The notes under the pieces are model-generated. The model saw only the letters and a program-made list of their open reading frames with translations, searched no databases and had not been told where the DNA came from. A DNA stretch of 31,538 nt. It comes from Hyphochytrium catenoides (taxonomy: Eukaryota > Sar > Hyphochytriomycetes > Hyphochytriales > Hyphochytriaceae). The stretch covers positions 1 to 31,538 of the forward strand of contig FLMG01001810.1 in assembly GCA_900088475.1 (NCBI GenBank). Direction: 5' to 3'. The translations under genes were made by a program, and so were the position numbers. This document shows, in pieces, positions 1 through 12,100 of the stretch (position 1 is its first letter; every line of letters begins with the position of its first letter).

Positions 1-44
1 CCTAACCCTAACCCTAACCCTAACCCTAACCCTAACCCTAACCC
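1..44. repeat. Telomeric repeat array (CCCTAA)n
   Basis: The window begins with about seven uninterrupted CCCTAA units and then changes abruptly to unique sequence at base 45. This is the C-rich strand of the TTAGGG-type telomere, read from the chromosome end inward. The array is short, which most likely reflects where the assembly stopped rather than true telomere length. The TTAGGG type occurs in animals, many fungi and several protist groups including stramenopiles, so it narrows the lineage only weakly. Confidence 0.97.
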
Positions 45-310
45 ATCTAAGTGCTAAGATACGCGTACAGTGTTCTTTCCATGCTCTTTCTAGCTCATGC
101 TCCCTAAAGATTGCCCCTACAAACGTACTACCCGTACTCGAAATTTCTCCCCCTTCTCCACCACTTCTCTATCCCTTCTCGCGAGCTCTAACCTCTGTAC
201 AATTTGTTTTAGTGCTCTTCGTCCCCTTGCTCCTAATTTTTATTACTTTCTCTTTTCCCTGAAATGAACTCCTTTCCCACTTATCTTTCCCAACTTCTAC
301 ATACTCCCTT

Positions 311-913
311 TTTGCGGACAAGTGCCGTCCGCCTGACTCCTTTGCTCGTGTCCTATATGCTTCTTATTCTTTCTAAGCCATTTTACGCTTTGTCAGTTTC
401 TCCTACTTCACCGCCCCTGCTTTCTATGCCATTTTACGCTTTGTCAGTTACTCCTACTTCACCGCCCCTGCTTTACTCTGCTTATTCTCACGAACGTCAT
501 CTTCTGTACCACCCCTCCTTCTGAGATGTTCCCTCTCCCTTGCTCTTAGTCCTTATCTCTCTTTCTCCCATATGGAAACTGCTCTTCCCATTCTCTTTCC
601 GAACCCTTAAAGTCCTCATTTTGTCTTTTCCCGTTGGCTTAACTCGTTTTCCTGACCAACATACTTCCCAACTTTCCTCCGATATCTCAACTTTGTCGTT
701 CACCTAACTTCCCTGCGCCTGCTTCCCTCACATTCTCGCAAATCCGTCCTGTGCACCATCCCTTCTAATAGTGTTTGTCGCCCTTGATGTCATCTTTATC
801 TCTCTTTGCTATCTATGATTACCATCTGCACTCCAAAATTCCTCTTAACCTCTAAATGATCCTTTGGTCATTTCCCGTCGGCTTGACTTACTTGCTCCTG
901 ACGTACATGCTTA
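311..913. repeat. Decayed subtelomeric repeat, three copies
   Basis: Three diverged copies of a roughly 55-60 bp block lie near 311-363, 605-666 and 850-913. They share the order CCCGT(T/C)GGCTT, AACTC or GACTT, a TGCTC-like stretch, CCTGAC and CATA or TACATGCTT. The second and third copies are closest to each other. Spacing is about 300 and 245 bp. They look like remnants of a longer subtelomeric unit. Confidence 0.55.
377..474. repeat. Two-copy tandem repeat, 51-bp period
   Basis: A block starting GCCATTTTACGCTTTGTCAG occurs at 377 and again at 428. The copies match for about 47 bases apart from one substitution, ending in a shared ACCGCCCCTGCTTT. This is a recent local duplication in the telomere-proximal sequence. 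No coding role is apparent. Confidence 0.9.
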
Positions 914-1588
914 AAATTCATACTCCAGGACCCCAGCTTTTTTACCCTCACTCCGATGCCCCGCTCCTGCTTCTCTGTACCGCTCTTCTCCACCTTTATC
1001 CTCTGTACAAAATCCTCTTTTTATTCTTTTTCTCTCCTTCCTCTTCTCCTCTTCGTCTATATCTCTCTTTTTTTACCCTGTTGGCGACTGCTCATCCATT
1101 CCCTTTCCTAATTGATACATTCTTCACTACGCTTTTCCCGTCTCCTTTACTGTTTTGCTCTGTCCCATATGCCTTTAGTACCCGTACTCCAATATTTTCA
1201 CCTTGTTGTCCCTCATTTCTACTTTTGTCTCTCCTGCAGGCAAAGAAAAAGGAAGCAGTAGGGAAGATGAAGCGGGAGTAGAAGCCTGGAGCATGCTCCG
1301 TGCCTTGGTTGACTAAGAAAAAAAGGTTGACAGACCGCTTTTTCCTTAGTTCCTTCTTCTACTCTTCTTGCAACTTTTTATTCGTCTATTCAAGCGTCCT
1401 CTATCCCTCTTCACTATCTCTGTAACGCTCGTCCCGGTGACAAGCGTCAAACAAGTTGGCAGATGACTGGAGGAAGAAGACAGGACAGGTGAAGTGTCGC
1501 CGTATTGGAAAGAATATAAAACTTTGGAGCGAGAGGAAAAGGAGAAGCGGAAGAAAGAGAGGAGGGAGCTGCATCGTCATTGTTGATT

Positions 1589-1608
1589 CTCTCTCTCTCT
1601 CTCTCTCT
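1589..1608. repeat. (CT)n microsatellite
   Basis: About ten uninterrupted CT dinucleotides lie within a purine/pyrimidine-biased stretch. No gene is assigned around it. Confidence 0.9.
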
Positions 1609-3661
1609 TAACGTTCCTTTGATTTCTTTGTCTGCCAAAACTTGGATCTCATGATCCCCTGCACTCTCTCACAATTTCATATACGATAGACGGACAAGAG
1701 GAGAAAGACATCAAAGAGCACCTGAAGGAGAAACAATAGAGAAACAGAGAGAAGGAATAAAAGAGAACATCCTCTGTGTATCCTGAGTGGTATCGTTAGA
1801 GGAGCAAATAGGTGCCTCAGGAAGACTTAAAACAAGGAGGAGACCTGCTCTCTGACAAGGTGGCACACGAGAGCAAAGAAACACTACCCGACTCTCTCTT
1901 CATAGGGCAAAAGAGCTTCTTGTCTCTATTCTCCTGTTCTTCTTTCTCCTTCATAGCTCTGTTGCTCTTCTCATTTTCTGCCTCGGAGTTCTTCATTTCC
2001 TTCAATAGTTGTCGCTCTCTTCGGTCCTCTTCGCTCTCATTTGTCTTCCTCTATCGCGGTTTTTTTGCTATTGTTAGCTTTAGCTTACGATTAGAAATCC
2101 TTCCAACACCGGAGAACGAGAAGGTGGGGGTTCAGTGCAAAGGCAACTGAAGAAAATGCCGATGGGATATTGAGTCTTGCTTCGCCCTCCCCCTTGCCTG
2201 AAGCCCTCTAGGTAGAGCAGATCTCTTCCGCCGTCCCGATTTTAACTGCTTGCAGAATTCCTGCTAAAGCGGCCTCTGTTCCTGCTTCCCTACTACAAAT
2301 CAGAATTCAGACTAGCACATAAACTTCCTCAGTTGTGGTCCTGATATACCGCAATCACTGACTCACAGGTGAAGAAGCAGCCTGACAGCATTAGTCAATC
2401 CTTCCTCTTCACCAACTGTCTTCTCTGCTTGAGCAGGCTACAAAGTGTGACCTCGTTGTTATTGCTTTAAGCGAAGCCAGACTGATTTTGCTTCCGAGAG
2501 CTCTAATAACTCCGTCGTCGTGCTGTAAAATTCCAACCCTCGCAGCACTAACGGGAGGAGAAGAAAACACGTATGAGGAAGTAACCTTACCAAAGCTCTC
2601 GTATAATGGCTCGGACCATCATCACCCAGTAGTAGCAGAGGAAGTAGAAGACGCTAATAACAACGACATAATATGTCACCCTGAGCACCAAAATTGATGT
2701 TGTCTTCTTGCGTTTTCCTTAGTCTCAAGCCCTTGATGTTATGAACTATAGCACAGTCTTTACTATACTGAACGTCAAACCCAGCATTTGAAGCAGATAT
2801 TTTGCTTGGCTTGCCTGCAATACTCTTCCAAAAGAAGATATTATTCTATGTTGCCCGACTGACCATGAATGACTGCTGCGAGGCGGTAACAACAAGCACA
2901 CAACGCATGGCGGTGAACCATGCACATCTCTTCCTTTTTTTTTAACTCACTGCAAACCCCTCCATGCTTGCCTCTTCTGCACGTTGCTTCTCCTTGCCTA
3001 GAATCACCCCTTTCTTTTTTGTGTCCTTATCTGCTACTCATCCATCTGTACTCCTTAATAGATATTCCGTCTTTGATGGCTTCCTGTTTCCATTCCAGCC
3101 TCGCCTCCGTTTCTCCGATAACGTCTGTTACCTACTATCCGTATCATCATGCCAGATGCTCTTTCCTTGATTCTTTCCTGCCCACCATTTCTACTCTACT
3201 TTTCTGATATTATCGCCGCTACACAATGACTTCCTCGCTCTCAGCCTAAACCTAAAGCCGCTGTTTGCCCTGACTGTCAGTTGAAGCACTATTTTTTTTG
3301 TTCGATCCGTGCGTCTTTCGTACCCCTCCTTCTTGTCCCTCTATAGTGTCATTCTTCTTCTCCCTCTCTTCTATGTCGCTTTAACCCGGTTTGGTTGTTC
3401 AGTCATCACTCCTTTCTCTTTGCGATCTGTCGGCTTCTCTCCTCTCCGTGAGTTTGGCGCTTTGCTGCTCTAGTGAGATTCTCTTCTCGTGATCTCCTCC
3501 CCTTTATCCCTTGCTCCTGCTCTGACTAAGAGAGAGAGATATAATCTCGCTTGGCTCCCATTGGGTCATGTTCCCTTCTTATTCCTTCTCGCGTCCCTGC
3601 GTCTACAAGTCGCTCATCCATTTCCATGGGCTTCTTCCTGCTTCTCAGTCGCTCTCTGTTA

Positions 3662-3718
3662 TTTCCTGCACTAAAGGTAGGAGGGCGATCCGCCCTTTCC
3701 TGCATTAAAGGTAGCAGG
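3662..3718. repeat. Direct repeat flanking a small inverted repeat
   Basis: A 23-base unit starting TTTCCTGCA, with TAAAGGTAG in the middle and ending AGG, is present at 3662-3684 and 3696-3718 with two mismatches. Between and overlapping them is the palindrome AGGGCG-ATC-CGCCCT (82-96 of the same block, i.e. 3682-3696). The arrangement could form a small hairpin between two direct repeats; no function is evident. Confidence 0.75.
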
Positions 3719-4778
3719 AGAGCGAGATGAGAAGTTACTTCACCGGAATAATAATAGAAAAGTAAGGTAGGCTGAGAAAAGGAATAGGCCACTACTAATC
3801 TCTTGATCATTACAAAGGCGAGAACAACGAGCTTGAGAGAGTTCAGTTGATGACTGTCAGAACAACCTCGAGCGAAGGGAAGAGATGAACCTTAGCCGAA
3901 GAGGTAAAGCGTTTCCCCAAACATACTTCAAATAAGAAACGTATCACAACATTGGGATGGCAGAGCTCTCTATGTACCCATGCTGCCTTGCTTCCCACGC
4001 TCCTACGTGAGACAAACTGATGGATTACTTTTATTCCTCATTGGAAAGCTGACGCTGGAAGCCAGTCGTGGGCAGCGTCAATTAACATCTATAAAGTACA
4101 GGTTATCCTCTGGCTGCATAATAACTTTCCGGCTGCCATATAGATTATTACCAATCCACTAAAAGGAAGCCTCCTCTCCCTTGCTTTTTCTATATCCTTG
4201 ACATCATGAAGTGACGCCTCAGCCACTACTACGTGTCAGATGTATTATTGAGAGCGTTGGACTAGCGCCGCGTTGCCTATCGCACCTCCCCTGTCTTCTG
4301 TGCCTCTCGTGATCCAAGGCACAGTCGCCCATCATTAGATCCATCGTGCTTCTCTCACCCTGCCTCTTAGTTTTTGTTGAGCGTTCACGACCTGCCTGGT
4401 AGTGGGCAACCACAAGCCAAAGCGACATACACTTTAAGCACATAATCACTCAGCTATAGAGCCTGACAGCGACAAATGCCACCATGAGCTAAAAGACATG
4501 CTCTGTTGCTTCCAGAGTCCGCAACTACTGAGGTCATAAATTATAAGATTACAATCATTGCGTGGAAAAGCGTCAGCCGAGAGCTTCAAAGCAGAGAATC
4601 TGCTTGGTCTGCAAGAAGTCTCGGAATGATGCTATCCTTCTTGAATGTTGCTTGCGCTCTTACGTATTATTATTATAAATATGCTAAACTCAAAGAAGGT
4701 CTCCCTCTGTTCTTGGTGTTGGTCTATATCTGTCTTCCATCCCTCTTTGATGTGGCTGATGAAAACGTACCACCGCGT

Positions 4779-6169
4779 CTATGATGTCGCTTGTCTTCCA
4801 GCAAACCTTGCCCAACCAGGCGCCGACTCACAAAGTGCGGCAATGAGCCCCGTCCGCTTATCTTTATCATGCAGAAGACGGGCCAGATCTGGTACCAGCC
4901 GCCCCACCAGCTCTGGGTCAAACGTCTGCATTAGGTAATCGTAGAACTGCTTTGCCGATATTTCTTCCGTACCAAATCGGCGGGTTTGCTTAAGGAAGCA
5001 GAGATGTTCAGATGGCGGTGATGACAATTAGGGGTGTAGAGAGATAGGTCATTGTCAGTGGCGTGCAGCTCAGCGAGTATGGAACTCTTAAGGGAGCATG
5101 ATCATGGACCGGTTTTGCAGGAAAGTGCAAGGAAAGCCATATGCGCAGATATTGATCGCACCTTTTTGAAGGCATCAAGTTTCTTCTTGTCACCACCAAA
5201 GGCGTCTAGAACAGTCTGAAGAATGGCACGGTGCAGCTTCGCGGCCTCTTCACCTTCAAGGGGTTGCACATCTCCTGTAGGAGGCGAGGGAGTTTAGTGC
5301 TTGGCTTCAAAAGTTCTGTTCGGGGCCTACATTTGAGCTTACCTAGGGCCTTCAGCCGTCTCGCTTCCTTAGCTCCCGCCTCACTTTTATCAATAGCAGA
5401 CAGTCAGCGACGGCGTCAGAAAGTTTTGAAGACTGCACAACTATAGGGATTAGACTCCATGAAACAAAGCGAAGACTTACAGTTTCCGTTTCTCCTCTTC
5501 TTCTCTCTTTTGCATTTCCTCTGCTTCTCTCTCTCGTTGCAGCTCTGCCTCTCTTTCCCGCGCCTCTCGCCGTCGCTGTCTCTCAACTTCAAGTCGATCT
5601 ACAAAGTCCTTGTGTGCCTGGAGCAGACTACCGCGCTTTACCTCGTCTGTCATATCTCAGGTCAGCAACCATATAGACAGAAGAGGTGAGGAGCCACCAG
5701 CACGTGAAGGGCCGCGTTGCGACGACATTCACAGCGTTTGCGACACAGGAAGAAAGAAAAATTGTAAAGCATGGTCCCGTCTCTCTTGAGCCTCGGACTC
5801 GCAGCGAACTAATTGCCTACCTGGCAGCAGCTTGGCCATGTCTGGTACCAGAGAAACAGTAAAGCTATTTCCAAGTATCTAGAAGCAACATCGTTTAGAA
5901 AACGTTAGCTGGAAAGGATAAGTATGGCGTAGTCGTCGCAGATGTGTCTATACTATACGCTGGCGAAGACGGTTTGTCAAAACTGAATGACAACACAAGC
6001 GGATGGACATATGAAGGCTGTCTCGGTATCTCCCTACCTGCGCAAGATGCCTAATCAGCTGCTCCGCCGACGTTTCTCCGGACCCGTACTTGCGAGACTG
6101 AAATCGAAATTCCTCAGCAAGATTGCCTTTACCCAGCTCATCACCCCGGCGGGTTATGCGCTCGATAAG
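4779..6169 (-). other. Formin C-terminal tail with two tandem helical modules
   Basis: Module 1 (exons 6169-6038, 5878-5821, 5655-5481) contains EEFRFQSRKYGSGETSAEQL, then SLVPDMAKLLPD. Module 2 (exons 5274-5162, 4988-4779) contains FKKQTRRFGTEEISAKQFYD, then RLVPDLARLLHDKDKRTGLI. Both follow the pattern F..Q...+(Y/F)G..E.SA.Q...L...LVPD.A+LL.D, so they are a tandem duplication separated by an E/R/K-rich coiled coil. The pattern resembles the C-terminal helical segment of ZNF598-type E3 ligases as I remember it. A function inside a formin is unknown; a DAD-like role is possible but not shown. Confidence 0.7.
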
Positions 6170-9100
6170 CTGGGAAGAAGAAAGAAAGAGTCGTAAGGGC
6201 ATGGGCCATGAGAAACAGGGCTACAGCAGACGCCAGCTAGGCAGAGTTGGGCTGCGCCAATCTAGTGCGGGACACTACCTTAGAGTAGAGAGCTTTTGCC
6301 TCAGGTCCCGTAACATATCCTGCCTGCCGTGCCTTCTCCGCAGCAATACGCGCTAGGAGAACAAGATAGTTTAGAGATATTGCCAGCGCTAACTAATAAG
6401 TATGGAGTGATCAACTATCAATTCGAGCGTGAAGTACGTCCGTCTTAAAGAGACTTCCGAGATGAACTGAACGCAACCTTTCTCTTCTTCCTCTGCATCC
6501 CTCTTGGCCGCCCGTTGCTCTTCTATCGCCTTGGCAATTTGCGGAGACCTATTCATCTCGATTGCGCTCTAATCATTTTAAGGAAGCGAGAAGATCAGGT
6601 AGGTTAGACAGGGTCATAAGTGGCAGTTTAGGCTTCTTAAGCTCATGAATTGGTAAAAAAGAAGGCCAAGATGGCCTATTGCCAGCGGACTTCACTGAGG
6701 TCTACTTTCCCTCTGAATGAATCACGTTCTTTTGCCTGGTAGCAAACGAATTGGCTAGATAGGAGACAGCGGCCGCGGCAGAGAAGATGGGCCGCAAGAA
6801 GGACAGCGAGGGTTTGAAGTCCGTACCTTGAAGGCCGAGGTGAACTGATCAAAAATTCCAAAAAACTCTTCTGAGGTCAGGATTTTTGGGTCTTCACCGA
6901 AGGAACCAACAATGGCCTTGTAAGAAAATTCCAAAGTGGTAAAGTCGGTTTCCAGCTCAGAAACCACCTGTCCGAAATGTAGTGAGGCAACAAATCAGCG
7001 CCAAGTTCCATGAGGAATCTACGAAAGAGTAGGAAAGAGCAGTGCCCACGCAAGGAGAGCTCCACTTGTGAGTCTCATTACCGTTTGGCAACAAGATGGT
7101 ACATAAAATCTAACAGAAATGTATCTCACGACTTAGGAGCCAAGGCGAATCGAAAACGGCCAGGGGTTCCCACAGTGTTTACCTGAGCTGCCTCCAGAAC
7201 AAACGGCTCCATAACCTCTGTAAAGCGATCCCCTTCTTGCGGTTGCTGCTTAGCAGCAGTCAACTGTGCTTCTGTCAATCTAAGATCTGCAGAAAGGCGT
7301 TGCAGCTCCGACCGTAGCGAAGGAAGGGAGATGGCCTTGGCAGAGGAAGAGTGCGACAACTGCATATGACCATAACAGATGTGGTCAGTCCAGGCTACGT
7401 CCGAAGACATCATGGGGGGAGGCAATTACGCATGCGCTGTTAAATCATGGTCGCGTACAGTTCCCGCATCGGGCGCATCCCGAATACAGCCCAAGATTCT
7501 AACTGCCATGACTTTGTCTGCAATCTCTATTCCGAAACAGCACTGCCTTACCTCAGCTGGCAGAGAGCTTGCCTCTGGAGATTTCTCTTCGATCACTAGT
7601 GCTAGATAATTCATCTGAAGATAAGAGGCACAAGGAGTCATCTTAACCAGGGGCGTCTTTCCTTCATGAACGAGATGGGAGACTAATAAGCAGTGACGGA
7701 TGTTCGGCGCGTCTTGCATAGGGCACAAGGGTAACGTGCAGTAGGTGAAAGAGTAAGGGCGAGAGTTCAATCGATAACACATCCAGCTGTCAATCTCATC
7801 ATACCAGAGACGTTTTGTTATCTACTGCTTTTAAGTTGGAGAGCTTCGAAAGAGTGTCCAACTTAAACCCGTAAGCTTGGCCTCTAGGCGTTGCAGCGTT
7901 CAAATAATTGCCGATGGCCAGCACAGCCTAACATGCGTTTCAAAGGTCCGTAAGCATTCTGGCGAGGTCCTCCAGCGCTGTACGCTACGAAAAGAGAATA
8001 GCACTAGACGGACCCACTCTACCCAGGCAATTAGCGAATAACAAGGCCCAGTTAAACAAGTCAAAATATTTCAAAACCATCCCATGACCATGGCGCTTCC
8101 TCGCGGCTGAGCGCAGACTCAAAGGGTCTTCCCTACCTCTAAGACTTTTCTTAGGCATCTGCTGTTCTTGATCTCATCTGTTGCTGCTAGTAGGGTATCG
8201 ATTTGATCTTGCACCTCAATAGCCTGATGGGATAGAAGAATTGAGAAGAAAAAAGTTAGATCGAGGCCCACATTAAAGCCCGCTTCTATCTGACAGTGGA
8301 CAGCAAGGTAGGAAGGGATCAAGACATGCAGCACTACATGAAAGTGCATACGATAGCTCACTGACCCTGTTTTCAAACTGCAGTCGAAATAGAAAGCTCT
8401 TGAGCCGCGGGATGTAGCGAGGAATAGTGAGTAGCTCACGCAGATACCTGCAGCGTGCAAGATCAGTAAGGATAAGACTATACGCACTATTGGCAAGTGA
8501 GTCGAGGCGGCATTGTCTGCCAAGAGAGACTGTCGATATGGACTACACCAGAGACTTTTTTCAAATGGCATTTAGGACACTTCGCTTCATCTTGGCTTAT
8601 GAATATTCGGGAAAGAGGATGACAGACCAACCACCATCTTACTTTTCGACGCTTCCAAGAGTATTCGGGTCTCCTTCAAAATTGCTTAATTGATCCATCT
8701 CCTCAGTGGTCGGCGCCTGTTCTATCAAGCTTGACACAATTTCCGGTGCTAAGAGGAGAGCAAAGAAAATTAAGAGTTAAGCAAACCCCTGATGTTAGGC
8801 ACGAGCCTTTACAACGTGAGAGCTGCCGCTCGCAAAGGTAAGCTCTAGATCGACTGGCGATAGAGAAGTAGCCTCAGTCTAGTCAAAAATACAGTCATGT
8901 AGCAGATGGGACTTTCTCTTACTCAATTTGGACTCATCCAGCTCAAAAATCGCTCTCTTCAGTTCAGATGCGGGCATTCTGTATCGAGCTATGGCTATTC
9001 CAATATTCTGTTGCCGCTTAGGGTCAAGGAGGAGAACGCTGGAAGGCTTCTTTGTACTTCCGCTCTCCTTCGAGTCACCAGCGGACGCGAACTTGTTAGA

Positions 9101-12100
9101 GGCTGAGCCAAAAGCGATAGATCAGTTCATTAGGATGAAGCCCATTGTACAGGAAAAGAAGCTACTTTAGTGCACCCGCATCAATCTATATATATATATA
9201 TACTGCGGTGTAAATAAACCAACCTGGCTTCTTCCTGAAGAACCATTCCAGGTCTGAAGCATCGAACTGGAACCTTTCATCGTTCATCTCAGTCCAAATC
9301 GTGTTGTTTAGCTGCAATAGCAAGTTGTTACTACTCCTGCTGCTTCCAGCGACCTGAGGACTCATGGTCACAGATGGTACTTCGGGTTATACCCCCACCT
9401 CTGCAGGAGCAACTTTGCTCCAAAACAAGCCTTTAAGCTCTACATTAGGCTTCAATTCCTTCTTCGGAGGCAGTTTCGGCTCAGGAGCTACATACAAAGC
9501 AGGGAAAGGTCAGCTGCCAGCAGAAGTGGGAAAGAGTTTTATGCTCCAGTCGGTATTATGCACAGCGAGCAGCGAAGACGGAATAGAAGCAACTGTGGTA
9601 ATGGCCTACTGCGGGACACCAAGGTTATCGGAAACAAGGCCTCATCAGCTGCAGCACAAACGTAAGGCAGCCAGTTTCGTCTTCCAGCTAAACCTGTTGC
9701 GGACAGTATGCAAGAACACCATAGAGAGAAGACATCCAAACAGATATGAGACGGACGTTTTGGCTTAGGCGGAGGTGCCGCTGCGCGAGCGGCCAACATT
9801 GCAGCAACCGGATTGGCCGGAGGTCGTGGCTCCACGCTGCTTGCAGTTGCCTGAGGGACCGCGGTGGCAGGAGACGAACGCGACGAAACCATCGCCCCGC
9901 TAGGGGAGTCTGCCTCCGGGTTATCCAAGAGTGATGGATCTAGGCCCTCTGTTTCATAGTGGTGGACAAGAAAGGTGGGCAGTCATCAGCAAAGTGGTAA
10001 CAATCAACTAAAGATTGAGGGGGTCGCAACAGGATCATCAGCCCCCGTACGCAGAAGGTACTTTTGTAGATATGTGCATAATTGACAGACATGGTGTAAG
10101 GAAGTTGAGAGTCAATGAAGCAAAACCTGCAGTCATCTTGAGTTTAATCTGTTCTACGGGCATCCCCATCTTCTGCAGTTTAAAAAACTTCGCAAACGAA
10201 GGATCTTCCCGAACGGTCATCTTTCTGGTCCCTGCACATCAAAGTATGGAAGGATTGGCGGTCATGGTCGCCGTAGAGGTCCCCAAAAGCACAACGTCGC
10301 TACCTGCTGATACAGCTGATGCCGTAGCATTCGGAGACGGAGCGTCTGGGGTGTCAAGTAGATCTGGATTCAGGCCTTCTGCACTCATTTTGAGCTTGAT
10401 CTGAGGGGGAGGCATCCCCATTTTCTGCAGTTTAAAAAACTTCGCATATGCTGGGTCATCCTATGGATGTTGAGATGTGGGTCCACACAAAAGTTTGAAA
10501 GGTGATAAGTCACAAGCATGAAATCGGAAACGGGAACGGGATGGGATGCGACCACGATGACACGACGAGCATATGGCACGGTAGTAGCAGTGGGGACCAC
10601 GTAAGGAGATCGAGGAAAAGGAGCATGATAGGTATGGTGATTGAGCATGCCCAGCAGACCAAGTGCAACATGGTTACGCCTAAACCAAGACAACTATACT
10701 ACCGATAAGAAGCACCTTTACTGTGAGAGAGCTGGAGAGCGGTGCAGACGAGATTGAGGACGCAGATGAAGCGGGAACGTTGGGAGAAGGGGCATCCGGT
10801 GTATCCAGTAGGTCGGGATTTAACCCTTCGGCGCTCATCTTTAATTTAATCTGCTCCGAAGGCATTCCCATCTTCTGGAGCTTGAAGAATTTCGCAAATA
10901 GCGGATCGTCCTAGAGGGAATGGCAAGCGGAAAATGTCAGGACGATCTACGTGGAGCTTTCTATTAACCTTCTAACGTAGGAAAGAACAAGCCAGGGCCA
11001 CACCAAAAAATTTAGACAAAGCTGGAAGAACCAGTAAGGAGTAAACTTTTGTAGCTCTCCAGTCCTTATCAGGAGCTAGACTGAGGCCAAGCTCAGGTCG
11101 TAAGGATTCTCTAGATGATTGCCTTCAAATACCTTTACTGTTAAAGCCGACACTACGGAACTCTCAGAGGGAGAAGGACCAGGCGGAGGCTGAGGACGGG
11201 TAGTTCCTGTCGTGGACGCAATTGTAGCTGCAGCGGCGTGAGCCTGTACGTAAACAGCAGTTAGTATTGGAGGACAGAAGCTCGGACAGAAACACTGAAG
11301 GGAAGTCATCGCCGCAGCATATCCAGTATAGAAAATGTCCCTTACCAGTCTTAACTCCTCTTGCAGCCTTGCCACCTCTTCTCTCAGCAACATGTTCTCC
11401 TCTTCAAGTCTTTGGTCCTCTTTGGGCGAGGGTTCCGGAGCCGGGGTTAGGGGTGGTGGTTGGCTTGGGGGTTGAGGAACCAAGTGTGAAGGAGGTTGGG
11501 GAAGGAGGGATGGGGGCGCAGGCGTAAGAGGAGGCGCCGGTGTGCGGGGAGGAGTAGGTCCGGTCGAAGTTGCTCGTGCTCTGGAGTCATTTGGGCTTTC
11601 TGGATAGCTAGTTGGCGGCCGAGGGCCAGAAACTATGGAGAGGTTCGGAGAGTCATTGGACAGCTAAGTATTGAGGCCTTCTTCCAAAAGTAAGTAATAG
11701 AGATAGCAGATTGATACAAACGACACCAACAAGGATCAGGCAGCCAAGAACAGACGTTGCGAGCCACCTCAGAGGGAGTCCTAATCAATAAAATGACCCA
11801 GAGCTGAAGAAAATTTGCAGTTTGCAGTGAAGAAGGCTGCAGTATCCAAACCTGAAGCGGGTGGTGTGGGTGTCAGCTTGGGCCCTGTGATTGTTCCCAC
11901 TGTCGGTGACGGCAGAAGGGACTGAGATGAATCGGAACGGGTCGAGCTTCCAGAGAGGCGCTGACTGGGAGGAGGTTGATACCGTCGCCTTCGCAGTCTG
12001 TTCAGCAAGCATTTTGGCTTAGCAAGAAGCATTAATCACACGTCCAACAGGAATAACAGGTCACGGAGAGTCGATTTCCAGCAAGCAACTGGGTCTTATT

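Larger units (their letters stand above)
45..4778. other. Subtelomeric region without a supported gene
   Basis: About 4.7 kb between the telomere and the formin stop codon. From roughly 120 to 1240 the + strand is strongly pyrimidine-rich, and translations there are low-complexity S/L/F/P/T strings. It holds a 51-bp tandem duplication, decayed dispersed repeats and a CT microsatellite, described separately. Open frames are short, mostly start at non-ATG codons, and none matches a family I recognise. One charged, coiled-coil-like open segment on the minus strand (about 1880-2050) is listed as a weak finding. The last few hundred bases probably include the formin 3' UTR. Confidence 0.7.

Noticed and set aside
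264-1281. Open frames in the pyrimidine-rich telomere-proximal stretch (e.g. 264-524 and 856-1281)
   Set aside because: Translations are S/L/F/P/T low complexity, part of one lies in the 51-bp tandem repeat, and no domain or splice-supported structure is visible.
1812-2150. 112-codon plus-strand frame rich in Ser, Phe and Leu
   Set aside because: It begins at GTG, is the complement of purine-rich DNA and shows no recognisable domain.
7426-7782. 118-codon minus-strand frame taken as one exon of the formin
   Set aside because: Most of it is intron. Only 7614-7552 fits the FH2 domain, joining KTSL to MNYL in phase with the exon ending at 7805.
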